Positions 4,559-10,033 of a stretch of DNA of 10,033 bases are shown here, one piece after another. The translations under genes were made by a program, and so were the position numbers. The DNA comes from Candidatus Shapirobacteria bacterium CG2_30_35_20 (GTDB lineage Bacteria; Patescibacteriota; Microgenomatia; UBA12405). Numbering within the stretch: position 1 is the first letter of the stretch; each line of letters starts with the position of its first letter. The stretch is taken from NCBI GenBank assembly GCA_001873665.1, contig MNZO01000036.1, positions 1 to 10,033 of the forward strand, given 5' to 3'. The notes beneath the pieces are model-generated. The model had not been told where the DNA came from, did not search any database, and was given only the letters and a program-made list of their open reading frames with translations.

Positions 4559-6340
4559 TTAAATTTGTAGTCCTCTTCTGTACACCGCTGCCCAGGGGGT
4601 ATAGCTAGTCACATAAGTTTTCTGGTGCAAAACTTGCCCCTCTCTAGTTACTTTCCATTCAAACGATGTTTTTAGACCCGGCACCTTACTTTCATCCTTT
4701 ATTATCTGTCCTGGTTTTAGTGTTGGGTCATCAATCCACACATCGGGTGGTGCCGATGATGCCCCCCATTGCTTATAGTTACTAATTTCTACTTTTCGTC
4801 CATCCTTGGTTCCATAAATTTCATAAGCCAAAGTTTTTTTTACTCCATCATAAATACTCTGTATTAACACATAATTTCCCGTATCATTGACAAATTTTAA
4901 ATCAGGATTAGGGATAAACACTGTTGCATCAAATCCCGGTTTACTATCTTCCTCGTAATACGAAACCCGATAGGCGTGTCCTTTTCTGTCGGTGATATTC
5001 AGCCCGGCATCCAACATGGCTCTAAATAAAGTTGTCGATACTTGACAAATTCCACCACCCACATCCAACACTGTTTTCCCCTTATTAATCACATAAGCCT
5101 TTTTAAATCCATTATCTAATGTCACTTCACCTAAATTTTTAATAAATGAAAAAGTCTCATTGGGAGCCACCAAAACTCTATTTATTATTTCTGCTCCTTT
5201 TTGCACATTAAAATTTCTAATCCCACTACTATGTCGAAAACTTGAAGTTCCCCTACCAATTAATTCTCTTATCCCCAAATCATTAACTTCACCAGTCTTA
5301 ATTTTCGCCACTGTTTTTATCAGGGGTATTTCATATTTAATCTCTGTCTCGACACTATTTCCCCAACCATTAATTTTATTACAGATATCGGTGCTCATTG
5401 CTCGGTTATCAATTTCGTATCCATCTTTAGATGATTCAAATTGAGTTACTTTGTTATTTTCAAAATTAAATGATGCATTTCTCGGTTCTTGTCTAATACT
5501 TTTGTTAAAATTTGTCACATATTCGAATATCTTATTGTTATTACACTTATTTTCAAACCCGACCCACGAAATAATTGTCTCATCTGAAACCTCATTTATA
5601 TTATTTTCCCAAGATAAAATTATTTTTTTATTTATTAATTTTTTTGCCAAATTTAGGGCTTTATTTTTTTCACTATCACTGGGCAAAATCCCAATTATTT
5701 TCACCGGAATTATATTATTTTCCTCCATCAAATATTTTTTTAAGCTGTTTACAATATCTTTACCCAATTCATTTTTATCAACTTCCATCCCCAACTCACC
5801 TTCTTTTATCTTTAGATTTCCCTCGTCCAAAACGATTTCAGTCGGTATAAACGGTTTGTCTATTTGATCGGCAATCATGTTAATTTCCGCTCCCAACTTT
5901 ATTTTGTCCCAGATAATATCCAATTCAAAATCTTTATTTTCCCAAAAAGCCACCACATAATTTTTTATCCCCTGATTCAATCGTCTATAAAGTAAATTAG
6001 ATACCATTTTATTAGTATCAATTTTTGCCGAAATACTACTCATTTTTATCTCAAATGTTTTCTCGTCACTTACCAATTTAATATTTTTGTTAAAATAAAA
6101 ATCTTTGTTTAGTTTTTCTATTATCTCTTTTTTACTTAACATCGAATAATTTTTATCCAAAATTTTTGTTTCTCTTCCACTCTTCCCAAAAGCCAAAATC
6201 AACGGTGACAAAAAAACTATCCCCAATAATCCAAAAGTTATTATAATTACCAACAAGAAACTTTTTAAGTCCCCTTGCCTGCCCGCCTGTGGAGGGTCAA
6301 AGAGGGATTTAGGGAGATTGATATCGTTATTTATTTTCAT
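4559..6340 (-). CDS. VanW-family membrane-anchored envelope protein
   Basis: The 593-residue protein has a short cytoplasmic N-terminus and one membrane segment (about 28-51). Two YoaR/PG_binding_4-like regions follow (about 60-200 and 220-345), then a VanW domain (about 352-500) with the hallmark DVGGGICQVSTTLFRA (426-441) and GHAYRVSYY (454-462), and a C-terminal G5-like strand-rich segment (about 539-590). It should face outward and bind or remodel cell wall; the biochemical role of VanW is not established. ATG 6340 lies in the last codons of rnhA (14-base overlap) and has AGGGGA 10 bases upstream, a good ribosome site. Residues 15-24 (DPPQAGRQGD) are encoded by a GC-rich genomic repeat. 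The gene ends against repeat copy A. Confidence 0.9.
   Translation of the reverse strand: MKINNDINLPKSLFDPPQAGRQGDLKSFLLVIIITFGLLGIVFLSPLILAFGKSGRETKILDKNYSMLSKKEIIEKLNKDFYFNKNIKLVSDEKTFEIKMSSISAKIDTNKMVSNLLYRRLNQGIKNYVVAFWENKDFELDIIWDKIKLGAEINMIADQIDKPFIPTEIVLDEGNLKIKEGELGMEVDKNELGKDIVNSLKKYLMEENNIIPVKIIGILPSDSEKNKALNLAKKLINKKIILSWENNINEVSDETIISWVGFENKCNNNKIFEYVTNFNKSIRQEPRNASFNFENNKVTQFESSKDGYEIDNRAMSTDICNKINGWGNSVETEIKYEIPLIKTVAKIKTGEVNDLGIRELIGRGTSSFRHSSGIRNFNVQKGAEIINRVLVAPNETFSFIKNLGEVTLDNGFKKAYVINKGKTVLDVGGGICQVSTTLFRAMLDAGLNITDRKGHAYRVSYYEEDSKPGFDATVFIPNPDLKFVNDTGNYVLIQSIYDGVKKTLAYEIYGTKDGRKVEISNYKQWGASSAPPDVWIDDPTLKPGQIIKDESKVPGLKTSFEWKVTREGQVLHQKTYVTSYTPWAAVYRRGLQI
6271..6306. repeat. 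GC-rich repeat core (copy C) inside the vanW reading frame
   Basis: CCTGCCCGCCTGTGGAGGG (6278-6296, plus strand) matches 18 of 19 bases with 9556-9574 in the intergenic copy at the right end, and TCAA follows in both. Flanks are looser: CCCCTTG before, AGAGGG after. On the coding strand it adds DPPQAGRQGD, a Pro/Gly-rich stretch unlike the rest of the protein, just before the membrane segment. Confidence 0.8.
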
Positions 6341-6749
6341 ATTTATCCATTCCCCTGTTTGCCAACAAATCTGCTCGATTATTTAATTCACGCAATATTG
6401 CACTAAATTTAATTTTTGATTTAATCTCCAATATCAACCCTCTAGCCTGTTTATTTAATTCCTTTAGATTTCTTGCTTTCACTTTATACAATCCTTGCAT
6501 TTGTTTAATCATCAGTTCCGAATCAGCATAAAATTCTGCCTCATTAATTTGTAGCCGATCTTCATTATCTTTTAGCCAACCTAAAGCAAAAATTAAACCA
6601 CCATATTCTGCTTCATTGTTGGTTTTTATCCCCATATTCTGATAACTTTCAAAAATATTATCATTTTTGTCATCAACTACCACGACCCCAAATCCCGAAT
6701 TTCCTGGATTTCCTCGCGACCCTCCATCAGTAAATATTTTTACTTTCAT
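6327..6749 (-). CDS. rnhA: ribonuclease HI
   Basis: The 140-residue enzyme cleaves the RNA strand of RNA-DNA hybrids. Its four catalytic acids are visible: Asp8 (FTDGGSRGNPG), Glu46 (NNEAEY), Asp76 (YADSELM) and Asp127 (NNRADLLAN). It lacks the basic-protrusion helix of the E. coli enzyme and an N-terminal hybrid-binding domain, like the short RNase H group found widely in bacteria and archaea. ATG 6749 (MKVKIFTDGG) fits the family start. The frame runs further up to 6815, but that part would overlap the divergent solute-binding gene. AAGGAG at 6773-6768 is 18 bases before this ATG and only 3 before a TTG at 6764, so a start 5 codons earlier is possible. The vanW gene begins within its last codons. 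Confidence 0.93.
   Translation of the reverse strand: MKVKIFTDGGSRGNPGNSGFGVVVVDDKNDNIFESYQNMGIKTNNEAEYGGLIFALGWLKDNEDRLQINEAEFYADSELMIKQMQGLYKVKARNLKELNKQARGLILEIKSKIKFSAILRELNNRADLLANRGMDKYENK
6351..6356 (-). promoter_or_regulatory. ribosome binding site of the VanW protein
   Basis: AGGGGA (6356-6351) lies 10 bases before ATG 6340, inside the end of rnhA. It decides the start upstream of the repeat-encoded segment, so that segment is translated. It is one of few Shine-Dalgarno-like sites in the window. Confidence 0.55.
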
Positions 6750-6757
6750 AAACTGAA

Positions 6758-6787
6758 TTAACAATAACTCCTTAATTTTACTATAAT
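6758..6787 (+). promoter_or_regulatory. promoter of the solute-binding protein gene, predicted leaderless
   Basis: TTAACA (6758-6763, 5 of 6) is followed by 18 bases and a perfect TATAAT (6782-6787). Seven bases on is 6794, one base before ATG 6795. No Shine-Dalgarno sequence exists between the -10 box and the ATG. Confidence 0.6.
6768..6785 (-). promoter_or_regulatory. possible rnhA promoter -10 and Shine-Dalgarno site
   Basis: TATAGT (6785-6780) could be a -10 box, overlapping on the opposite strand the TATAAT of the solute-binding gene. AAGGAG (6773-6768) follows. Transcription starting near 6773 would leave a leader of about 24 bases. No clear -35 is seen. Confidence 0.35.
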
Positions 6788-6794
6788 AATATTG

Positions 6795-8225
6795 ATGAAC
6801 ACACAAGATATTCAATCACCACCAAAGTTATCTACTTCTGGTTTTTCATCCTCAACTATCCATGTTGCCAAAGACCTTCCCAAATTTGTTGTACCCTTGG
6901 CTATATTAATTACCACCATGGTTTTGGGGTTTGTAATTTATCGATTTTTACTACCTACTTTGCAAGGAAAAAGCACTACGATTGTTACCATAAATTATTG
7001 GGGTTTATGGGAAGATAGACCAATCATTGATGGTGTTATTGCCGATTTTGAGGCCAAAAATCCCACCATCAAAATTAATTATAAAACTCAACAAAAAAAT
7101 GATTACCGATCTCGACTTTCTGGCCGTCTGACCAAAAATCCTGGAACAGAAGAAATTCCCGACATTTTTCGAATTCACTCATCTTGGCTACCCATGTTTA
7201 CCGGGATGATTGCACCCATTCCTGACGCTACTTCAAAATCAATTGGACTTGACAATGACTTTTACCCTGTATTCAAAAACGATCTTAAAGTCTCTGGCAA
7301 ATATATGGCCGTCCCCCTGATGTATGATGGTCTGGCTTTATTTTACAATCAAGATTTATTGGAAAAGTCACAAGTTACTCTTCCCAAATCATGGTGGGAT
7401 TTACAAACTGTTGCTGCCAAATTAACTGTCCGTGATGATCAAGGTCGTCTCAAAGTTGGTGGTGTCGCCCTAGGTTTGACGGATAATGTTGATCACTGGA
7501 ACGATATCGTGGGAATTTTACTCAAACAAAATGGAGCCGATATTTTAAAAGATAACCCTGAAGATAACGATAAAATTCGTGATGTTATTTCCTATTACAC
7601 TAATTTTAAAAATCAATACGCTACTTGGGACGAATCAATGCCTTCCTCAACAATTGCTTTTGCCCAAGGAAAATTAGCATTTTATTTTGCTCCGTCTTGG
7701 CGAGTCTTTAATATTGAAGAGATGAATCCCTCACTCAAATTTGCCATTACCACTATTCCACAGCTGGCTACACTCCAAGAACAATCTGGAAATTCTGCCA
7801 CCTCTACCGCCAATTTAACTAATATTCATTGGGCTACTTATTGGGCTGAGGCAGTTAATATCAAAAGTAAACATCAAAAAGAAGCCTTTAAGTTTTTGGA
7901 ATATTTGTCGAGTAAGGAAGCTATGGAAAAAATGTTTACTGCCGCCTCCCAAACCCGCTCTTTTGGAGAAATCTACCCACGAATTAGTTTGGCAAATAAA
8001 ATATCAACTAATCCCAAAATTAAACCTTTTATATCTGTCGCTAGCGAAGCTGAAAGTGGCTATTTGTCTTCACGAACCTGGGACGACGGATTGAATTATG
8101 AATTGTCAAAATATTTCTTGGATGCTATTAATAGTATTGCTCTCAATGGCGCCGACCCCAATGCTTCAATGATTAATCTTCGCGCTGGTATTAACCAAAT
8201 TATTGGTAAATATAAATTAAAATGA
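6795..8225 (+). CDS. membrane-anchored extracellular solute-binding protein, family 1-like
   Basis: The 476-residue protein has a 30-residue polar N-terminus, one hydrophobic segment (about 31-56, PLAILITTMVLGFVIYRFLL) and an extracellular periplasmic-binding-protein fold. Recognisable parts of the sugar-type family are VTINYWGLWED, the D-F-x-x-K-N-P strand near residue 90, VPLMYDGLALFYNQDLL, KSWWDL and KEAFKFLEYLSS. There is no lipobox Cys and no signal-peptidase site, so it is probably tethered by its membrane segment. It would deliver a ligand, perhaps a sugar, to an ABC importer, but no permease or ATPase gene is in the window. ATG 6795 is preferred over TTG 6792 because the promoter points to it. 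Its stop overlaps the tpiA start by 4 bases. Confidence 0.88.
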   Translation: MNTQDIQSPPKLSTSGFSSSTIHVAKDLPKFVVPLAILITTMVLGFVIYRFLLPTLQGKSTTIVTINYWGLWEDRPIIDGVIADFEAKNPTIKINYKTQQKNDYRSRLSGRLTKNPGTEEIPDIFRIHSSWLPMFTGMIAPIPDATSKSIGLDNDFYPVFKNDLKVSGKYMAVPLMYDGLALFYNQDLLEKSQVTLPKSWWDLQTVAAKLTVRDDQGRLKVGGVALGLTDNVDHWNDIVGILLKQNGADILKDNPEDNDKIRDVISYYTNFKNQYATWDESMPSSTIAFAQGKLAFYFAPSWRVFNIEEMNPSLKFAITTIPQLATLQEQSGNSATSTANLTNIHWATYWAEAVNIKSKHQKEAFKFLEYLSSKEAMEKMFTAASQTRSFGEIYPRISLANKISTNPKIKPFISVASEAESGYLSSRTWDDGLNYELSKYFLDAINSIALNGADPNASMINLRAGINQIIGKYKLK

Positions 8226-8839
8226 TTATTGTTAATTTCAAATTACACCCTCAAACTTTTGGTGATGGTGCCATAAAATTGGCTAAAATCTGTAAATCAG
8301 TGGCTAAAAAAACTGGTGTCAAAATTATTCCCGCCGTTTCGGCTCTCGATTGTTCTCGAATTAACCCGCCCGCTTTATTACAACATGTTGACAATTCTCC
8401 ATCTGCCATTCAAGCTTCCAAAATTGGAGTAATGGGCACACTCTTAAACCATTCCGACCATCGACTAAAACCAGGAACTATAAGCCAAATTTTAAAAAAC
8501 CTACCTCCAGATTTCATTTCTATTTTATGCATCCAATCGTTAGGGCAAGTCCAAACATGGGCTAAAAAATTAAAGCCCACCTATTTTGCTTATGAACCCC
8601 TGGAATTAATTGGCAATAAACATCAATCTGTGGCTACAGTCAAACCAGAATCTATTGCTAATATTGTTCGGGAGTTGGGCAAAATCCCACTTTTAGTTGG
8701 TGCTGGCATTCACTCTCGGGCTGATGTTATCGCTAGCCTAAAACTTGGCGCTATTGGCATTCTCGTCGCCACCGATGTAGTCACTGCTACCGACCCCGAA
8801 TCACAGTTATTAGATTTAGCACTAGGTTTTAAGGTATAA
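8222..8839 (+). CDS. tpiA: triosephosphate isomerase, short archaeal-type
   Basis: This enzyme interconverts dihydroxyacetone phosphate and glyceraldehyde 3-phosphate in glycolysis. At 205 residues it is well below the usual bacterial length of about 250 and near the archaeal form. Catalytic residues are in place: Asn5 and Lys7 (VNFKL), His77 (GTLLNHSDHR) and Glu125 in YEPLELIG, where the loop-6 sequence P-x-E-L-I-G is the archaeal type rather than bacterial P-x-W-A-I-G-T-G. The phosphate-binding GAGI (160-163) and LVATD (181-185) segments are present. The Glu after His-Ser in the normally conserved H-S-E-R-R is Asp79, and the first Arg is His80. Translation is coupled to the solute-binding gene by ATGA. 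The family is firm; activity level is uncertain. Confidence 0.88.
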   Translation: MIIVNFKLHPQTFGDGAIKLAKICKSVAKKTGVKIIPAVSALDCSRINPPALLQHVDNSPSAIQASKIGVMGTLLNHSDHRLKPGTISQILKNLPPDFISILCIQSLGQVQTWAKKLKPTYFAYEPLELIGNKHQSVATVKPESIANIVRELGKIPLLVGAGIHSRADVIASLKLGAIGILVATDVVTATDPESQLLDLALGFKV

Positions 8840-8840
8840 T
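8835..8840 (+). promoter_or_regulatory. perfect -10 box (TATAAT) 8 bases before the SPFH gene
   Basis: TATAAT overlaps the tpiA stop codon (TAA 8837-8839). CAACCCAT separates it from ATG 8849, so a transcript would carry 0-2 leader bases. There is no good -35 at 16-19 bases, so strength is uncertain; readthrough from upstream is also possible. Confidence 0.45.
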
Positions 8841-8848
8841 CAACCCAT

Positions 8849-9529
8849 ATGGCATCTATAGACAATCTTTTAGTTTCGCTTTTCGTTGACGAAATTGTTG
8901 GTGGTTTTATTGTTACCGTCCCCCCAGGACATGTTGGTTGTATTTACGATATTTTTCGTGGAGTTGTCAAAAATGTTTGGTATCCTGGTATGCATTTTAA
9001 AATCCCCATCATTCACCGCGTCAAACTTTTTAATGCCCAATTAATTGAATATACTATCAGTAAAGATGTTATCGTCAAAGACAACAAAGAAATCATGGGT
9101 GACGAAGTTATTCATGCTGTTACTGCCGATAACCGTTTTGTTGCCGTCGAAGCTACAGTTTTAATTAAATTAGATACCGAGAGGTTACCCGAAATTTGGC
9201 AGAATATTGGCGAAAACTTTGTTTCTAAAGTTGTTCGTCCAGTTACTCGCAGTCGTATCCGCAAAGTACTCACCAACCATACCTTGGTCAAATCATTGTC
9301 AACTGACAGGAGTGAAATCGAAGACGAAATCAAAAACGAGTTACGCGAATCACTTACCCCCCACGGACTTTTTGTCGACAATTTTTATCTCTCATCTTTA
9401 ACCCCAGTTGATGGCAATCCTGGAGAAATTACCGATTTGACTATTATCGAGCAAATTCCCCCAAAAACACCTCAACAAATCGTCGAAAACCGCATCATTT
9501 CTGGCAACATGAATCGTTCGAGTAACTAA
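8849..9529 (+). CDS. SPFH/Band 7 (prohibitin-like) domain protein
   Basis: The 226-residue protein opens with a short, weakly hydrophobic stretch (NLLVSLF..IVGGFIVTV, 6-24). The Band 7 domain follows: VPPGHVGCIYDIFRGVVKNVWYPGMHFKIP (24-53), VKLFNAQ (58-64), TADNRFVAVEATVLIKL (92-108), VVRPVTRSRIRKVL (128-141) and the helix EIEDEIKNELRESLTPHGLFVDNFYLSSL (156-184). Such proteins form membrane-associated rings that organise proteases or membrane domains. Here the N-terminal stretch holds Asp14 and Glu15 and is a poor transmembrane helix, and the C-terminal coiled coil of longer homologues is missing; the tail instead is Pro/Gln-rich. An in-frame stop at 8837 rules out a longer N-terminus. It follows tpiA after 9 bases. 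Confidence 0.86.
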   Translation: MASIDNLLVSLFVDEIVGGFIVTVPPGHVGCIYDIFRGVVKNVWYPGMHFKIPIIHRVKLFNAQLIEYTISKDVIVKDNKEIMGDEVIHAVTADNRFVAVEATVLIKLDTERLPEIWQNIGENFVSKVVRPVTRSRIRKVLTNHTLVKSLSTDRSEIEDEIKNELRESLTPHGLFVDNFYLSSLTPVDGNPGEITDLTIIEQIPPKTPQQIVENRIISGNMNRSSN

Positions 9530-9544
9530 TTTAAATTTTTTCCT

Positions 9545-9615
9545 ACCTCGCCCTGCCTGCCCGCCTTTGGAGGGTCAAGGGGAGGTACTTGATTTCCCAA
9601 TCGAGAGGTGGGGTT
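9545..9615. terminator. GC-rich nested stem-loop repeat (copy B) between convergent SPFH and comF genes
   Basis: Outer stem: ACCTC-(G)-CCCT (9545-9554) pairs with AGGGGAGGT (9578-9586). Inside it lies a second hairpin, CCC-G-CC / GG-A-GGG (9560-9565 with 9569-9574, loop TTT). A third hairpin, CTTGATT (9588-9594) with AATCGAG (9599-9605), loop TCCC, has one G-U pair. It ends GGTGGGGTT. Copy A at 4507-4558 has the same outline but lacks the inner 19 bases. The element starts 15 bases after one stop codon and ends 4 bases before the other, consistent with a two-way terminator. Confidence 0.65.
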
Positions 9616-9619
9616 AGAT

Positions 9620-10033
9620 TTAATTTCCACTCGCCATCGTTAACACCCAAATATTCCTATTCTTGGGAATAATTTTAATAATATTTTTTATAGTATTTCC
9701 TGTCGTCCAGACATCATCAAAAATTATTATATTTTTTGGTATTTTGCCAACAATTTTAAAAGCATTTTTTATATTTACTATTCTTTCCATCTTGTTACTA
9801 GTTACTTGTTTCTTAGTGTTTTTATGTCTAACAATTAATTTACTATTAATATCTAAATTAATTGTTTTCCCTACTTCGTCAGCTATAATTTCTGCTTGGT
9901 TAAATCCTCGCCAGTTTTTGCGTCGCCAATGAAGGGGGACTGGGATAATCACAAAATCATTTTTTTGCCAATATTCCAAAATATTTGGATAATTTTCTTT
10001 TAATTGATTTACAATCATTTCTCCGATTTCAGT
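9620..10033 (-). CDS. ComF-family phosphoribosyltransferase, C-terminal part
   Basis: The frame is open to the right edge (in-frame TEIGE precedes the Met at 10018), so the true start lies outside the window; 137 residues are seen. VPLHWRRKNWRGFNQAEIIA is the ComF signature, and IIIFDDVWTTGNTI is the PRPP-binding loop of type I phosphoribosyltransferases, with the two Asp and the TTG-x-T phosphate loop intact. ComF proteins are needed for DNA uptake in naturally competent bacteria, probably helping to move single-stranded DNA inward; the substrate is unknown. The zinc-ribbon N-terminus of full-length members would lie beyond the edge. The gene converges on the SPFH gene with repeat copy B between them. 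The family call is strong. Confidence 0.9.
   Translation of the reverse strand, partial: TEIGEMIVNQLKENYPNILEYWQKNDFVIIPVPLHWRRKNWRGFNQAEIIADEVGKTINLDINSKLIVRHKNTKKQVTSNKMERIVNIKNAFKIVGKIPKNIIIFDDVWTTGNTIKNIIKIIPKNRNIWVLTMASGN

Noticed and set aside
5160..5867. Three plus-strand frames opposite vanW
   Set aside because: They are hydrophobic-looking only because they read the AT-rich complement of vanW; vanW has clear domain motifs.
6750..6815. N-terminal extension of RNase HI to 6815
   Set aside because: It would overlap the divergent solute-binding gene and its promoter, and family members begin at the Met of MKVKIFTDGG.
9112..9932. Frames opposite or inside the SPFH and comF genes (9112-9381, 9207-9401, 9663-9932)
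   Set aside because: They overlap confident genes, have no motifs, and the 9663-9932 frame is the hydrophobic complement of comF.

Overview
The window looks like a piece of a small, AT-rich bacterial chromosome from the Candidate Phyla Radiation (Patescibacteria), probably Microgenomates-like. This is inference from compact, often overlapping genes, weak Shine-Dalgarno use, short GC-rich palindromic repeats between and within genes, and gene families common in those genomes (VanW protein, SPFH protein, short triosephosphate isomerase, ComF). TGA is used as a stop codon, so the code is standard in this respect.

Layout. Positions 2-241 (+) are the end of a CapA-like protein. From 2883 down to 228 the minus strand carries an accessory block: two unknown proteins (142 and 114 aa) behind a near-consensus promoter, a HigB/HigA-type toxin-antitoxin pair with its own internal promoter and palindromic operator candidate, a C-terminal relic of an iron/manganese superoxide dismutase, a SAM-dependent methyltransferase, and a small membrane protein that converges with capA. 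From 2970 to 4501 (+) lie methionine aminopeptidase and FolD, overlapping by 4 bases. From 6749 down to 4559 (-) lie RNase HI and a VanW-family envelope protein, overlapping by 14 bases. From 6795 to 9529 (+) lie a membrane-anchored solute-binding protein, a short archaeal-type triosephosphate isomerase and an SPFH protein. The right edge (-) is the C-terminal part of a ComF-type phosphoribosyltransferase.

Two patterns cut across the genes. First, promoter -10 boxes sit only 5-8 bases before several start codons (2883, 2970, 1665, 6795, 8849), which predicts leaderless mRNAs. The 2883 and 1665 cases have -35, 17-base spacer and -10 in good order, and the predicted transcription start falls exactly on the A of ATG. 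Second, a GC-rich stem-loop repeat fills both folD/vanW and SPFH/comF convergent gaps, and a third copy of its core lies in frame inside the N-terminus of the VanW protein.

There is no gene-free stretch above 300 bases, and no rRNA, tRNA, CRISPR array or transposase was seen. I found no clearly new system. The best candidates for novelty are the leaderless promoter layout, the repeat family with its coding copy, and the unknown two-gene cassette at 2109-2883.
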